64,000 nt of DNA from an uncultured Oscillibacter sp. (GCA_905200545.1 CAJKKQ010000003.1:62001-126000); one strand, 5' to 3'. Positions 15,997 through 24,853 are shown, counted from the stretch's first letter. Numbers and translations: made by a program. Notes: generated by a model from the letters alone, not told the origin.

Positions 15997-16494
15997 ATGA
16001 ATGCCATCGTCGTTGTGGATCGCAACTGGGCCATCGGCAGGGACAACGCCCTGCTGTTCTCCCTGCCCACGGATATGAAGCGCTTCCGCTCCCTGACCAC
16101 CGGGGGCACGGTGATCCTGGGCCGCAAGACTTTGGAGACGTTCCCCGGCGGGCGTCCCCTTCCCAACCGCCGCAACATCGTCATCACCCACAACCGCGGC
16201 TTCACCCGGGAGGGAGCCGAGGTGGTAGCAAGCACTCAGGCGGCTCTGGAGCTGGCTGCCGGAGAGGATCCGGACAAGCTGTGGGTCATCGGCGGGGGCA
16301 GCGTATATACCGCTCTGCTCTCCCGGTGCAAACGGGTCTACCTCACCCAGGTGGATACCCGGGCAGAGGATCCGGACACCTTTTTCCCCAACCTGGAAAA
16401 ACTCCCCGCCTGGGAGGTGGAGCACACCAGCGATCCCATCACGGAAAACGGAGTCACCTACCGATTCGTGGAATACATCAACAAGAATATCTGA
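15997..16494 (+). CDS. folA: Dihydrofolate reductase
   Basis: 165 residues; NADPH-dependent reduction of dihydrofolate, regenerating the cofactor used by the upstream thyA. It has IVVVDRNWAIGRDNALLFSLP, with the catalytic acidic residue in LPTDMKRF, then GGTVILGRKTLE and WVIGGGSVYTALL. The tryptophan of the common WxLP motif is replaced (FSLP). Operon partner of thyA; GAGG precedes the ATG. Confidence 0.93.
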   Translation: MNAIVVVDRNWAIGRDNALLFSLPTDMKRFRSLTTGGTVILGRKTLETFPGGRPLPNRRNIVITHNRGFTREGAEVVASTQAALELAAGEDPDKLWVIGGGSVYTALLSRCKRVYLTQVDTRAEDPDTFFPNLEKLPAWEVEHTSDPITENGVTYRFVEYINKNI

Positions 16495-16506
16495 TGGATG
16501 ACAGCA

Positions 16507-16543
16507 AAACGGAGCCCGCCGGCTGACCCGGCGGGCTCCGTTT
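16507..16543. terminator. Terminator after folA
   Basis: Stem AAACGGAGCCCGCCGG/CCGGCGGGCTCCGTTT with a short loop (16507-16543), convergent with the anti-sigma gene. Confidence 0.8.
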
Positions 16544-16555
16544 GTATCTTTCCAC

Positions 16556-17305
16556 TTACTCCTGGGGATCCGTCTCCAGAGCCCCGTAATGCTCCGCCCA
16601 GTAGGCGGCACTGGACTCCGAATAGCTCCACTCCGCCTCATCAGCAGCGGAAGCGGCAGGCAATGCCATACCCTCCTCCCACAAAAGGACGGCATCCTCT
16701 CCCCGGCCATACCAGACCCGTGTGATCTCCGCATCCATTTCATGGACCCGGGCCCAGGCGCTGGCTTCCTCCAGGTTCAGATACTGGTCGGAATCCGCCA
16801 GGGACGGCCTCTGCCGCTTTTCCGTATACAGCGACCGTTTGGGCACAAAGTACATGTTGCCCGTCCCGTCCGTCTCCTCAAATTCAAACTGCAAAAGCCG
16901 CAGATTCAAGTCGTCATCAATATAGAAGTGATACAGAATCCGCCCATCGGAGAGCTGCCGCACATCGGTGATCTCGATTTTTTCCGGGTCCACGGGAAAG
17001 ACGTACAGCTGCGTGGCCGCCGCCCAGAGGCCCACCAGCACCACGCACACTGCCGCCGCGATGAGCGCCCCTTTCCACCAGGCCCGGCGCTTGTCCTTCT
17101 TCCACGCACCGGAAATTTTTTTCACCGCTGCCGCGTCGTCAGCAGCAGCCTTTTCCACCTCCGGCAGCGGCGCGTCCATGGCCGCCAGGGCCGCCCGGCA
17201 ATCCGGGCAGGTTTTCAGATGTTCTTCCACCTCCGTCCGGCTCTCCGGCGAGCAGACGCCGTCGTGATAGAGGGGCAGCAGATCCTGAATGATTCCGCAA
17301 TTCAT
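16556..17305 (-). CDS. Zinc-finger anti-sigma factor
   Basis: 249 residues. The N-terminal zf-HC2 domain has H..C..C residues in EEHLKTCPDCRAAL (about 29-42). A linker leads to one transmembrane helix (about 84-104, GALIAAAVCVVLVGLW) and an extracytoplasmic domain of about 145 residues without recognised homology. It would sequester the ECF sigma factor encoded just upstream. The start at 17305 overlaps the sigma stop by four bases and has AGGAGG upstream; the longer open frame through the sigma gene is not coding. Confidence 0.87.
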   Translation of the reverse strand: MNCGIIQDLLPLYHDGVCSPESRTEVEEHLKTCPDCRAALAAMDAPLPEVEKAAADDAAAVKKISGAWKKDKRRAWWKGALIAAAVCVVLVGLWAAATQLYVFPVDPEKIEITDVRQLSDGRILYHFYIDDDLNLRLLQFEFEETDGTGNMYFVPKRSLYTEKRQRPSLADSDQYLNLEEASAWARVHEMDAEITRVWYGRGEDAVLLWEEGMALPAASAADEAEWSYSESSAAYWAEHYGALETDPQE

Positions 17306-17772
17306 GTTTCCAACGCCTCCTTGAGTTTCTGCCGGGCCCGGAAGTAGGTGACCCGGGCCCAGCTCTCCGTTTTTCCAAACAATTCCCCGATCTGGGCAAA
17401 GGGGAGCTCTCCGAAGGTCCGCAGGGAAAAGACCTCCTTGTAGGGCTCCGGCAGGGCGTGGAGCAGTACATGGAGCTGCCGGGCCGTCTCCCGGTCCGCA
17501 AAGCCCTCCTCGATGCCCCGGTCTCCCGTCTCCCCCGGCTCCTCCGCAAACTTTCTCCGCTCCCGGCAAAGGGACAGGTACTGGTTCCGGGCGATCTGGC
17601 ACAGCCACACCCGTATTTGGCACTCGCCCCGGAAACCGTCGATGGCGGTGAGGGCCCGGACAAAGGTCTCCTGGGTCACCTCCTCCGCTGTCTGGGCATC
17701 CCGGCTCAAAGCCAGGATATAGCGGTACACATCTGCAAAATACGCCCGGTAGATCTCCTCAAAATCCGGCAC
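17302..17772 (-). CDS. ECF (sigma-70 family) RNA polymerase sigma factor
   Basis: 156 residues with region 2 (YRAYFADVYRYILALSRD, then AEEVTQETFVRAL) and region 4 (LPEPYKEVFSLRTFGELPFA, then QIGELFGKTESWARVTYFRA). The GTG at 17772 is preferred as start because GGAGGTGA lies just before it and the ECF-type promoter 25 bases upstream would give a leader of about 18 bases. An ATG at 17790 is possible. It forms a four-base-overlapping pair with the anti-sigma gene. Its stimulus is probably envelope stress (inference). Confidence 0.88.
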   Translation of the reverse strand: MPDFEEIYRAYFADVYRYILALSRDAQTAEEVTQETFVRALTAIDGFRGECQIRVWLCQIARNQYLSLCRERRKFAEEPGETGDRGIEEGFADRETARQLHVLLHALPEPYKEVFSLRTFGELPFAQIGELFGKTESWARVTYFRARQKLKEALET

Positions 17773-17796
17773 TCCCTCACCTCCCTGCATGGATAG

Positions 17797-17822
17797 GACG
17801 CACCCGCCCCACATCCGTTACA
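17797..17822 (-). promoter_or_regulatory. ECF-type autoregulatory promoter
   Basis: Minus-strand TGTAAC (17817-17822), 16 bases, then CGTC (17797-17800): the -35 and -10 layout of Bacillus SigM/W/X-like ECF promoters, placed directly before the ECF sigma gene. Confidence 0.65.
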
Positions 17823-17843
17823 GCTTTCCTCAAAAAAGCCGCA

Positions 17844-17872
17844 TTGTTTTTCCACAGCGGGTATTATATAAT
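17844..17872 (+). promoter_or_regulatory. recG promoter
   Basis: TTGTTT (17844-17849) and TATAAT (17867-17872), 17-base spacer, divergent from the ECF promoter. Confidence 0.6.
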
Positions 17873-17905
17873 GGAACAAACGTACTGTGCAAGGAGGCCG
17901 ATTCC

Positions 17906-19957
17906 ATGGCGGATCTTTCCACCAACGTACAATTCATCCGGGGCATCGGCCCCCAGAAAGCCAAGGCTCTCTCCAAGCTGGGCATCACCACGCTGCGGGA
18001 TCTCATCGCCTGGTTCCCCCGCCGCTACGAGGACCGCACGGCCCTGCGGCACATCGCGGAACTGCAAAACGGCGAGACCGCCTGCGTGGCGGCCATGGTA
18101 GCCGCGCCTCCCACCCTTGCCCATATCCGCAAGGGCATGGATCTCATCAAAGTCCGGGCGGTGGACGAGACCGGTGTGCTGGACGTGACCTTTTTCAACC
18201 AGACCTGGCTGAAAAACAATCTCCGGCAGGGGGAGACCTACATCTTCTGCGGCCGGGCGGAGGGAAGCCTCCTGCGCCGCCAGATGGCCTCCCCCATTGT
18301 GGAGCCGGAGGGCCGCCGGGAGCAGACGGGGCGCATCGTCCCCATCTATCCCCTCACCGCCGGGGTTTCCCAGCTGGTGCTCTCCCGGTCCATCCGCCAG
18401 GGGTTGGATGCGTGCGCCGACATTTTGCCGGATGTACTGCCGGATCCTGTCCGGCAAGCCCATCACCTGTGCCGCATCGGCTACGCCTATGAGAACATTC
18501 ACTTCCCGGAAAGCGCCGAGGCCCTGGACATTGCCCGGCGGCGGCTGGCCTTTGAGGAGCTGTTCCTCTTCTCCATCGGCCTCCAGCGCCTGCGCAGCCG
18601 CCGGGAAGTAGTCTCCGTTCCCCCCTGCAAAGAGGTGGACATGGGGGGCTTTTACAGTGCCCTGCCCTTTACCCTGACGGATGCCCAGCGCCGCTGCGTG
18701 GAGGAAGCTCTCACGGACATGCGCTCCGGCACCCCCATGAACCGCCTGTGCCAGGGGGACGTGGGCTCCGGCAAGACCATGGTGGCTGCCGCATGCGTGT
18801 ACTTCATGGTGAAAAACGGCCGCCAGGCGGCATTGATGGCCCCCACGGAGATTCTGGCCCGGCAGCACTACGAGGGTCTGGCCCCCCTGATGGAGCGGCT
18901 GAACATCCGCTGCGCCCTGCTGACAGGCTCTACCCCCGCCAAGACCAAGCGCTCCATTTTGCAGCAGCTCGCCTCCGGAGAGATCGACTTTGCCATCGGC
19001 ACCCATGCCCTGCTTACCGGCAGTGTGGAATTTGCCGATCTGGGCCTGGTGGTCACCGACGAGCAGCACCGCTTCGGCGTGGCCCAGCGGGCAGCCCTGG
19101 CCGCCAAGGGGAGCCATCCTCACATGCTGGTCATGTCCGCCACTCCCATCCCGCGGACGTTGGCGCTGATTTTGTACGGAGACCTGGATGTCTCCGTCAT
19201 CGACCAGCTGCCTCCGGGGAGAAAGCCGGTGGAGACCTACGCCGTCCCCGGCAGCTATCATCCCCGGATCTACGCCTTTTTGGACAAGCTCATGGCGGAG
19301 GGCCGTCAGGCCTACATCGTCTGTCCCATGGTCGAAGAGAGCGACGACGAGGCGGCGGATGACCGCAAGGCCGTCACCGCCTATGCCAAAAAGCTCCAGC
19401 AGGAGGTCTTCCCCCACCGGAAAATCGCCTTTGTCCACGGGAAGATGAAACCCAGGGAAAAGGAGGCGGTGATGGCCGCCTTCGCCGGGGGGGAGACGGA
19501 CATCCTGGTCTCCACCACCGTCATCGAGGTGGGGGTGGACGTTCCCAACGCCGCCGTCATGGTCATTGAAAACGCCGAGCGCTTCGGTCTCAGCCAGCTT
19601 CACCAGCTGCGGGGCCGGGTGGGCCGGGGGCAGCACCAGTCCTACTGCATCCTCATCTCCGACAACCGCAATGAGGAGACCCGGGAGCGGCTGAAGGTCA
19701 TGACCAAAACCACCGACGGCTTCCGCATCGCGGAGGAGGACCTGCGGCTGCGGGGCCCCGGCGACTTTTTCGGGGAGCGCCAGCACGGGCTGCCGGGGCG
19801 GAAGGTGGCGGACCTGGGCTGCGGCACGGATCTTCTGCGGGAGGCCCAGCAGGCAGCGGAGGAACTGCTCGCCCAGGACCCGGGTCTTGCTTCCTGCCCC
19901 GCCACGGCGGAGCGGGTGGAGGAGCTCTTTACCCAGAACGCCAACACCCTCAACTGA
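17906..19957 (+). CDS. recG: ATP-dependent DNA helicase RecG
   Basis: 683 residues; remodels stalled forks and Holliday junctions. It has the N-terminal wedge/OB domain, Walker A GDVGSGKT (about residue 288), the DEQH Walker B box (DEQHRFGVAQR), helicase motif SATPIPRTLAL, motif VSTTVIEVGVDVPNA and QLRGRVGRG near the C-terminus. The start MADLSTNVQF at 17906 has AAGGAGG upstream; the longer ORF begins in the promoter. Length is normal. Confidence 0.96.
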   Translation: MADLSTNVQFIRGIGPQKAKALSKLGITTLRDLIAWFPRRYEDRTALRHIAELQNGETACVAAMVAAPPTLAHIRKGMDLIKVRAVDETGVLDVTFFNQTWLKNNLRQGETYIFCGRAEGSLLRRQMASPIVEPEGRREQTGRIVPIYPLTAGVSQLVLSRSIRQGLDACADILPDVLPDPVRQAHHLCRIGYAYENIHFPESAEALDIARRRLAFEELFLFSIGLQRLRSRREVVSVPPCKEVDMGGFYSALPFTLTDAQRRCVEEALTDMRSGTPMNRLCQGDVGSGKTMVAAACVYFMVKNGRQAALMAPTEILARQHYEGLAPLMERLNIRCALLTGSTPAKTKRSILQQLASGEIDFAIGTHALLTGSVEFADLGLVVTDEQHRFGVAQRAALAAKGSHPHMLVMSATPIPRTLALILYGDLDVSVIDQLPPGRKPVETYAVPGSYHPRIYAFLDKLMAEGRQAYIVCPMVEESDDEAADDRKAVTAYAKKLQQEVFPHRKIAFVHGKMKPREKEAVMAAFAGGETDILVSTTVIEVGVDVPNAAVMVIENAERFGLSQLHQLRGRVGRGQHQSYCILISDNRNEETRERLKVMTKTTDGFRIAEEDLRLRGPGDFFGERQHGLPGRKVADLGCGTDLLREAQQAAEELLAQDPGLASCPATAERVEELFTQNANTLN

Positions 19958-19966
19958 ACATAAAAA

Positions 19967-20003
19967 ACACCCGCTGATGGTTTTCCCATCAGCGGGTGTC
20001 TGC
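19967..20003. terminator. Terminator between recG and the DUF6512-like gene
   Basis: A 14-bp perfect stem ACACCCGCTGATGG/CCATCAGCGGGTGT (19967-19980, 19986-19999), flanked by A and T runs. Confidence 0.8.
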
Positions 20004-20012
20004 ATATCCCCG

Positions 20013-20546
20013 TCAAGGGATCCCCCGGGTCATGGTAATGGGATCCTGCCACAGTGCCAACTGAGGAGGGCGGAAGGTACAGTAGACGAAGGCGAACGCC
20101 AGCCCCCACAGTACAATAAGGCCCAGTACCTGCTGCCAGCCGTCCGCAAAGCGTCCCCGCCGCAGCAGCCGGAAATCCAGCATAAACGCCATCAGGGCCG
20201 CCAGGGCAAATACGGCGATATCCGCCCACATCACATGGTAACCCAGTACGCCGGTATAGGTATAAAACAGCACCGGGATCAAAATGACGCCCACCAGCGT
20301 GCTTACCGCCCGCACCGCCAGAATATTGGGATAGGTCCGCCCCAGAAATCCCGCCTGGACGGCGGAGAAGAGAAACATGGGAAAGAACAGCAGCTTCATG
20401 TGCTCCCAGGTGGATTCATTGACGGCGGAGAACGCCGCCGCCAGGGGGCTGCCGCCGCTCCACTCATAAACAAAGTGCAGCAGGGCTCCTGCCATCACCG
20501 TGAACACGACCCCCGCCAGCTCCCACACCAGCAAATGCCTGCGCAT
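20013..20546 (-). CDS. DUF6512-like integral membrane protein
   Basis: 177 residues with five to six hydrophobic helices; a conserved-looking NESTWEHMKLLFFPM segment near residue 43 is typical of DUF6512 proteins. Function unknown. The start at 20546 (MRRHLLVWEL) follows GGAGG by seven bases; the ORF upstream of it runs into the terminator hairpin of azlD. It is a stand-alone gene convergent with recG. Confidence 0.72.
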   Translation of the reverse strand: MRRHLLVWELAGVVFTVMAGALLHFVYEWSGGSPLAAAFSAVNESTWEHMKLLFFPMFLFSAVQAGFLGRTYPNILAVRAVSTLVGVILIPVLFYTYTGVLGYHVMWADIAVFALAALMAFMLDFRLLRRGRFADGWQQVLGLIVLWGLAFAFVYCTFRPPQLALWQDPITMTRGIP

Positions 20547-20558
20547 GGGCACACCTCC

Positions 20559-20590
20559 AAAAAAGGACTGCGGCACAGCGGCCGCAGTCC
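20559..20590 (-). terminator. Terminator of azlCD
   Basis: Stem GGACTGCGGC/GCCGCAGTCC (20565-20574, 20581-20590) followed on the minus strand by a T run (20564 to 20559). It lies only 13 bases before the next start codon. Confidence 0.8.
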
Positions 20591-20627
20591 CAGTTTATGC
20601 AGGTTTTCCCAGTTTATACAGGCGCCC

Positions 20628-20963
20628 TTACGCAAATACCAGCTGCAAGAGCAGCATGTAAACCGCCGTGCCGCCCGCGATGGAGAGCAGCACATTGCCC
20701 CATTTCCAGTGAAGCACCGTCACCACCGCCACGGCGATGACCTCCGGCGCCCCGTGGGGGGCGGCTAGCCAGTTGACGCTTTTCAGGCAGTATACCACCA
20801 AAAGGCCCATCATGGCCGGAGGCAGTACCCGTCCCAGATAGGTCACCACGGCAGGGGGCTCCCGCTTTTCCGGAAACAGCCAGAAGGGGAGCCAGCGGGT
20901 CAGCTGGGTCCCGGCCGCCACCGCCAGGATGATGCCCAGGGTCTCCAAGGGTGTCAGAGTCAT
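20628..20963 (-). CDS. azlD: AzlD, branched-chain amino acid exporter small subunit
   Basis: 111 residues with about four hydrophobic helices and the AzlD-type start TPLETLGIILAVAAGTQLTR, then LPPAMMGLLVVYCL. It works with AzlC as a two-component permease for branched-chain amino acids and analogues. The start at 20963 overlaps the azlC stop by four bases (ATGA); the longer open frame inside azlC is not coding. Confidence 0.9.
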   Translation of the reverse strand: MTLTPLETLGIILAVAAGTQLTRWLPFWLFPEKREPPAVVTYLGRVLPPAMMGLLVVYCLKSVNWLAAPHGAPEVIAVAVVTVLHWKWGNVLLSIAGGTAVYMLLLQLVFA

Positions 20964-21688
20964 ATGCGTCCCTCCTCTTTTTCCCCACGATCCAGCTGCC
21001 TCCGGCCACCCAACAGCGCCGCCAGAATCAGCACCATGGCGGGGATCACCATGTTGTCCGCACCGAACACTGCCAGGCCCGCCGCCGCGCAGAGGATCCC
21101 GATGATCCCGGCAGGGCGGTTGGCCCGCTTTTTCCACTGTTCCAGAAACAGCACCACGAAGAGGGCCGTCAGGGCAAAGTCCAGCCCTGTGGTGTCAAAG
21201 GCGATGAAGTTCCCCAAAAGGCCTCCCAGCGCCGTGGAGAGCACCCAATAACCATAGTCCAGCAGGGAGATGCAGAAGTAGAAATCCCGGCGCTCCACCC
21301 CCTCCGGCGGCTCCACCGTGGAGACCAGGGAAAACGTCTCGTCGCACAGGACGTAGATGAGGAAGGCCCGGAGCTTTCCCAGGCCCTTGTACTTATCCAG
21401 CAATGCCAGGCCGTAGAAGATGTGCCGGGCGTTGACCATGACCGAGAGCAAAAAGGCCTGGAGCGGGTCGAAGGCCGTGGTCAGCAGGGTGATGGCCACA
21501 TACTGCATGCTGCCGCCGAAGGCAATGGCGCTCATCAGGGTAGACCACAAAGGCCCATACCCTTTTGTCTGCATCAGCACGCCGTAGGCAAGACCCAGGC
21601 ACAAAAATCCCGTCATCACCGGGATGGTAGCCGGAAAGGCCGCCCGGAAGGCACGCCTCCAGCGGGCGGATGTGGTGCTCGTCTCCAT
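20960..21688 (-). CDS. azlC: AzlC, branched-chain amino acid exporter large subunit
   Basis: 242 residues, about six to eight hydrophobic segments. Family features are ATIPVMTGFLCLGLAYGVLM, AIAFGGSMQYVA, VNARHIFYGL and LCDETFSL. It exports branched-chain amino acids together with AzlD. The ATG at 21688 has AAGGAGG upstream. It lies 103 bases downstream of argS in the same direction with a terminator between; brnQ, the matching importer type, is 5 kb away. Confidence 0.92.
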   Translation of the reverse strand: METSTTSARWRRAFRAAFPATIPVMTGFLCLGLAYGVLMQTKGYGPLWSTLMSAIAFGGSMQYVAITLLTTAFDPLQAFLLSVMVNARHIFYGLALLDKYKGLGKLRAFLIYVLCDETFSLVSTVEPPEGVERRDFYFCISLLDYGYWVLSTALGGLLGNFIAFDTTGLDFALTALFVVLFLEQWKKRANRPAGIIGILCAAAGLAVFGADNMVIPAMVLILAALLGGRRQLDRGEKEEGRI

Positions 21689-21730
21689 ACATCCTCCTTC
21701 CTATTTCCGTGTATCTGTCTGCTGTAAGGG

Positions 21731-21762
21731 AAAAGCCGCGCCAAGGGGCACGGCTTTTCTTT
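21731..21762 (-). terminator. Terminator of argS
   Basis: AAAAGCCG (21731-21738) pairs with CGGCTTTT (21751-21758) around a GC-rich loop; an imperfect inner stem and a TTTTCCC flank on the minus strand make it moderate. Confidence 0.55.
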
Positions 21763-21791
21763 TCAATCAGAAGCCCTGTAAATCCGGCTTC

Positions 21792-23537
21792 TTACATCTT
21801 CTCGGGGGCATCCACACCGATGAGCTTCAGGCCGTTTTTCAGCACCATGCGGGTCTCGTCCGCCAGCTTCAGCCGGGCCGAGCGCACCGCAGGCTCCTCA
21901 CCCTTGATGCGGCAGGCGGTGTAGAAGCGGTGGAAGCAGCCCGCCAGCTCCTGGAGATAGCGGTTGATGTGGCTGGGATCGTAGTCCCGGGCGGAGAGCT
22001 TGATCTCCTCGCAGAACTGAGCAATCTGCTTGATGAGGGTCCGCTCCGTCTCGCCGCTTAAGATGGACATGTCCACCTCCGCCTGGGCGGGGACGCTGAC
22101 CCCCTCCTCCTGGAGGGCCCGCAGCAGCGAGCAGATCCGGGCATGGGCGTACTCCACATAGTAGATGGGGTTCTCGGAGTCCTCCCGGACTGCCAGCCCT
22201 AAGTCAAACTCCATCTGGGTATCCGGCTTGGCGTTGAAATACCACCGGGCGGCGTCCACGCTGACCTCGTCCAGCAGATCGGACAGGGAGATGGCCTTGC
22301 CGGTGCGCTTGGACATGCGCACCACCTCGCCGTCCCGCAGGAGCTTCACCAGCTGCATGAGGACGATGTCCAGCCGCTCGGATCCGTTGAGGCCCAGGGC
22401 ATCCAGGGCGCCCTTCAACCGGGCCACATGGCCGTGGTGGTCGGCGCCCCAGACGTTGATGACCTTGTCAAAGCCCCGGACGGCGAACTTGTTGCGATGA
22501 TAGGCGATATCGGCGGCAAAGTAGGTGTAGAACCCGTTGGCCCGGCGCAGCACGTCGTCCTTGAGGTCCAGCTTCTCGATGTCCGCTTCCTTCTTGCCGG
22601 CCTTGCGGAAGTGCTCCCGGAGGATGTCGGCGGTCTTGAGCCACAACGCGCCGTCCTTTTCGTAGGTCCAGCCCTTCTCCGTCAGAAGATCCACCGTCTC
22701 GGCCACGTATCCGCTCTCGTGGAGGGTGGACTCATAGAACCAGTTGTCATAGTGGATCTTGTAGCGGGCCAGGTCGCTCTTCATCTTGGGCAGGTTCACG
22801 GAAAGGCCGAACTGGGCCAGCTTCTCCTGGCGCTCCGCGGCGGGGACGTTCAAAAGCTCCTCACCATGCTGATCGTAGTAGGCCTGGGCCAGGTCCCGGA
22901 TGTCGCCGCCCTGATAGCCGTCCTCCGGGAAGGGCACCGCGTCCTCGCCCTTGATGATCTGGAGGTAGCGGGCCTCAATGGAGTGGGCAAACTTATCGAT
23001 CTGGTGGCCGGCGTCGTTGACATAGAACTCCCGGGTCACGTCGGCGCCGCAGGCAGTGAGGACGCTGGCCAGGGTGTCGCCCAGCACGCCGCCCCGGGCA
23101 TTGCCCATGTGCATGGGGCCCGTGGGGTTGGCGGAGACGAACTCCACCATGATCTTCTGGCCCTTGAGGGTGTCAGCGGTGCCGTAGTCGGCCCCTTCGG
23201 TCTCCACAGCGTTCATGACACCGGCATACCAGCTGTCATTGAGGCGGAAATTCAAAAAGCCGGGGCCCGCGATCTCGGCGGAAGCAAAGTAGCTGCCCTC
23301 CAGATTCATATGGCCCAGCAGGGCCTGGGCGATATCCCGGGGTGCCTTGCGCAGCTGCTTGGCGGCCGCCAGGGCAAAGGTGGTGGTAAAGTCGCCGTTG
23401 GCGGTGTCCTTGGGGATCTCCACCGGGGCGGTCTTAACCTCCGCCTGGGGCAGCGTGCCGTCCGCCACCGCCGCCTGGTAGGCGGCCATGGCCAGGGCCG
23501 CCGCCTGGTCTTTCGCGTTTTGTACCATGTGGATCAT
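21792..23537 (-). CDS. argS: Arginyl-tRNA synthetase
   Basis: A 581-residue class I synthetase charging tRNA-Arg. The HIGH motif appears as PTGPMHMGNARG (near residue 134), the KMSKS-equivalent as RMSKRTGKAIS (near 389), and the N-terminal Arg-N domain and C-terminal DALR anticodon domain are present. The first ATG (23537) is chosen because GAGAGGA lies 11 bases upstream; a second ATG at 23528 is possible. It is downstream of the DUF1934 (ywiB) gene, the same order as in Bacillus. Confidence 0.96.
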   Translation of the reverse strand: MIHMVQNAKDQAAALAMAAYQAAVADGTLPQAEVKTAPVEIPKDTANGDFTTTFALAAAKQLRKAPRDIAQALLGHMNLEGSYFASAEIAGPGFLNFRLNDSWYAGVMNAVETEGADYGTADTLKGQKIMVEFVSANPTGPMHMGNARGGVLGDTLASVLTACGADVTREFYVNDAGHQIDKFAHSIEARYLQIIKGEDAVPFPEDGYQGGDIRDLAQAYYDQHGEELLNVPAAERQEKLAQFGLSVNLPKMKSDLARYKIHYDNWFYESTLHESGYVAETVDLLTEKGWTYEKDGALWLKTADILREHFRKAGKKEADIEKLDLKDDVLRRANGFYTYFAADIAYHRNKFAVRGFDKVINVWGADHHGHVARLKGALDALGLNGSERLDIVLMQLVKLLRDGEVVRMSKRTGKAISLSDLLDEVSVDAARWYFNAKPDTQMEFDLGLAVREDSENPIYYVEYAHARICSLLRALQEEGVSVPAQAEVDMSILSGETERTLIKQIAQFCEEIKLSARDYDPSHINRYLQELAGCFHRFYTACRIKGEEPAVRSARLKLADETRMVLKNGLKLIGVDAPEKM

Positions 23538-23607
23538 CGTATCGAATCCTCTCTTTTGTGTATTGGTAATCGGCTGATCCGGCTCCAGGGCCGGTTTTTC
23601 TTCCCAT

Positions 23608-24051
23608 TCAGTGTTTCCGCTTTACCCGGATCTTAAAGCTGTTGCGGCCGGTGACGGCGTGCTCCACGGCGATGGAGTACTGGATCTCCATAATGCCGCC
23701 CCGCTCGGTGAGGTTGTGGCGCAGGCGGCTGGTGTTGATATCCACCGACAGCTCACCGTAGGGCGTCTCGTAGAGGGAGGTGTGCTGACGCCCCTCCTCG
23801 AAAACCATCCGGGAGTTGACACTGCCGCTGCGGGTGAGCACCACCCGCTTTCCCTGGATCTCAAAGGTGGTGGTAGTCCCCTCCATGCCGGTGAGGGCCG
23901 TCTCCTGATAGGTGAGCACCAGGCCCTCCTCCGTCAGGTGCAGCGTTCCCTCGGTCATCAGCTCTGTGGCGTCGGGGTCCACGCCGTCAAAATACTGCTC
24001 GCCCCGGATGCTCAGCAGCACCGGCAGCCGCTGTGCGTCAATACTGTTCAA
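23608..24051 (-). CDS. ywiB: DUF1934 beta-barrel protein (YwiB)
   Basis: 147 residues of the calycin-like DUF1934 family (SIRGEQYFDG, MTEGTLHLTEEGLVLTYQE, RSGSVNSRMVFEEG, YGELSVDINT). The biochemical role is unknown; it commonly precedes argS. It has no ATG: the TTG at 24051 is chosen because GGAGG lies exactly seven bases upstream, within the end of murI. That gives a 14-base overlap with murI and implies coupled translation. Confidence 0.85.
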   Translation of the reverse strand: MNSIDAQRLPVLLSIRGEQYFDGVDPDATELMTEGTLHLTEEGLVLTYQETALTGMEGTTTTFEIQGKRVVLTRSGSVNSRMVFEEGRQHTSLYETPYGELSVDINTSRLRHNLTERGGIMEIQYSIAVEHAVTGRNSFKIRVKRKH

Positions 24052-24853
24052 TGTCGATCCTCCGTGCCCCGTGGCGCAGGTCCTCCTGCAGGAAAAGTGA
24101 GGCGATCTGTTCGAAATCCTCCACCCGGTCGCTGACGTAGAACTCCGAAGTCCCCTGGCGGGTCTCATCCGCCCGCTTGCCCGCCGCCTTGAGCATCCGC
24201 TTGAGTTCAAAGGCTGACTCCTCACCGGCGGACACCAGCTCCACGCCGGGGCCCATGACGTCCGCCATGATATCCATGAGGAGCGGATAGTGGGTGCAGC
24301 CCAGGATCAGGGTATCAATGCCCTTGGCCTTCAGGGGCTCCAGGTACTCCTTCACCACCGTCTCGATGACGATGTCCCCCCGGCGGATGCGGCCGTTTTC
24401 CACCAGCGGCACCAGCAGCGGACAGGGTTCGCAGAAGACCTCCACCTCGCTGTCTAGCCCCTTGAGAGTGGCCTCGTAAGCCCCGGAGCGGACGGAGGCC
24501 AACGTGGCGATCATACCCACCCGCTTGTTTTTGGTCACAGACACGGCCCGCCGGCAGGTGGGCTCCACCACCCCCACCATGGGCAGGTCGTTTTCCGCCT
24601 GCAGGGTGGAAAGGGAGGTGGTGGTGACAGTGCCGCAGGCGATGAGGATGGCCTTGAGGTCAAAGGATCGGAGGAAGCGCACATCCTGCCGGGCGTATTT
24701 CAAAATGGTCTCTTTGGAGCGGCCGCCATACGGCACCCGCGCGGTATCTCCGAAGTAGATGAGATCCTCCTCCGGCAAAATCCGCCAGAGGGAGTGCACT
24801 GCCGTGAGGCCGCCCAGGCCCGAGTCAAACACGCCGATGGGACGGTTGTCCAT
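24038..24853 (-). CDS. murI: Glutamate racemase
   Basis: 271 residues; supplies D-glutamate for peptidoglycan. It has the FDSGLGGLT start (D10, S11), catalytic C73 in LIACGTVTT and catalytic C186 in LILGCTHYPLL. The usual ACNT motif reads ACGT here, with glycine for asparagine; both cysteines are intact. First gene of a murI-ywiB-argS run. The promoter is about 55 bases upstream and AGGAAC precedes the start. Confidence 0.93.
   Translation of the reverse strand: MDNRPIGVFDSGLGGLTAVHSLWRILPEEDLIYFGDTARVPYGGRSKETILKYARQDVRFLRSFDLKAILIACGTVTTTSLSTLQAENDLPMVGVVEPTCRRAVSVTKNKRVGMIATLASVRSGAYEATLKGLDSEVEVFCEPCPLLVPLVENGRIRRGDIVIETVVKEYLEPLKAKGIDTLILGCTHYPLLMDIMADVMGPGVELVSAGEESAFELKRMLKAAGKRADETRQGTSEFYVSDRVEDFEQIASLFLQEDLRHGARRIDIEQY

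Noticed and set aside
16556-17623. Anti-sigma factor extended 106 residues upstream
   Set aside because: The extension is an alternate frame of the sigma gene; the ATG overlapping the sigma stop has a good ribosome site and starts the zinc-finger domain.
17864-20005. A 713-codon frame antisense to recG
   Set aside because: No family features, His/Gly/Leu-rich composition typical of antisense frames, no ribosome site.
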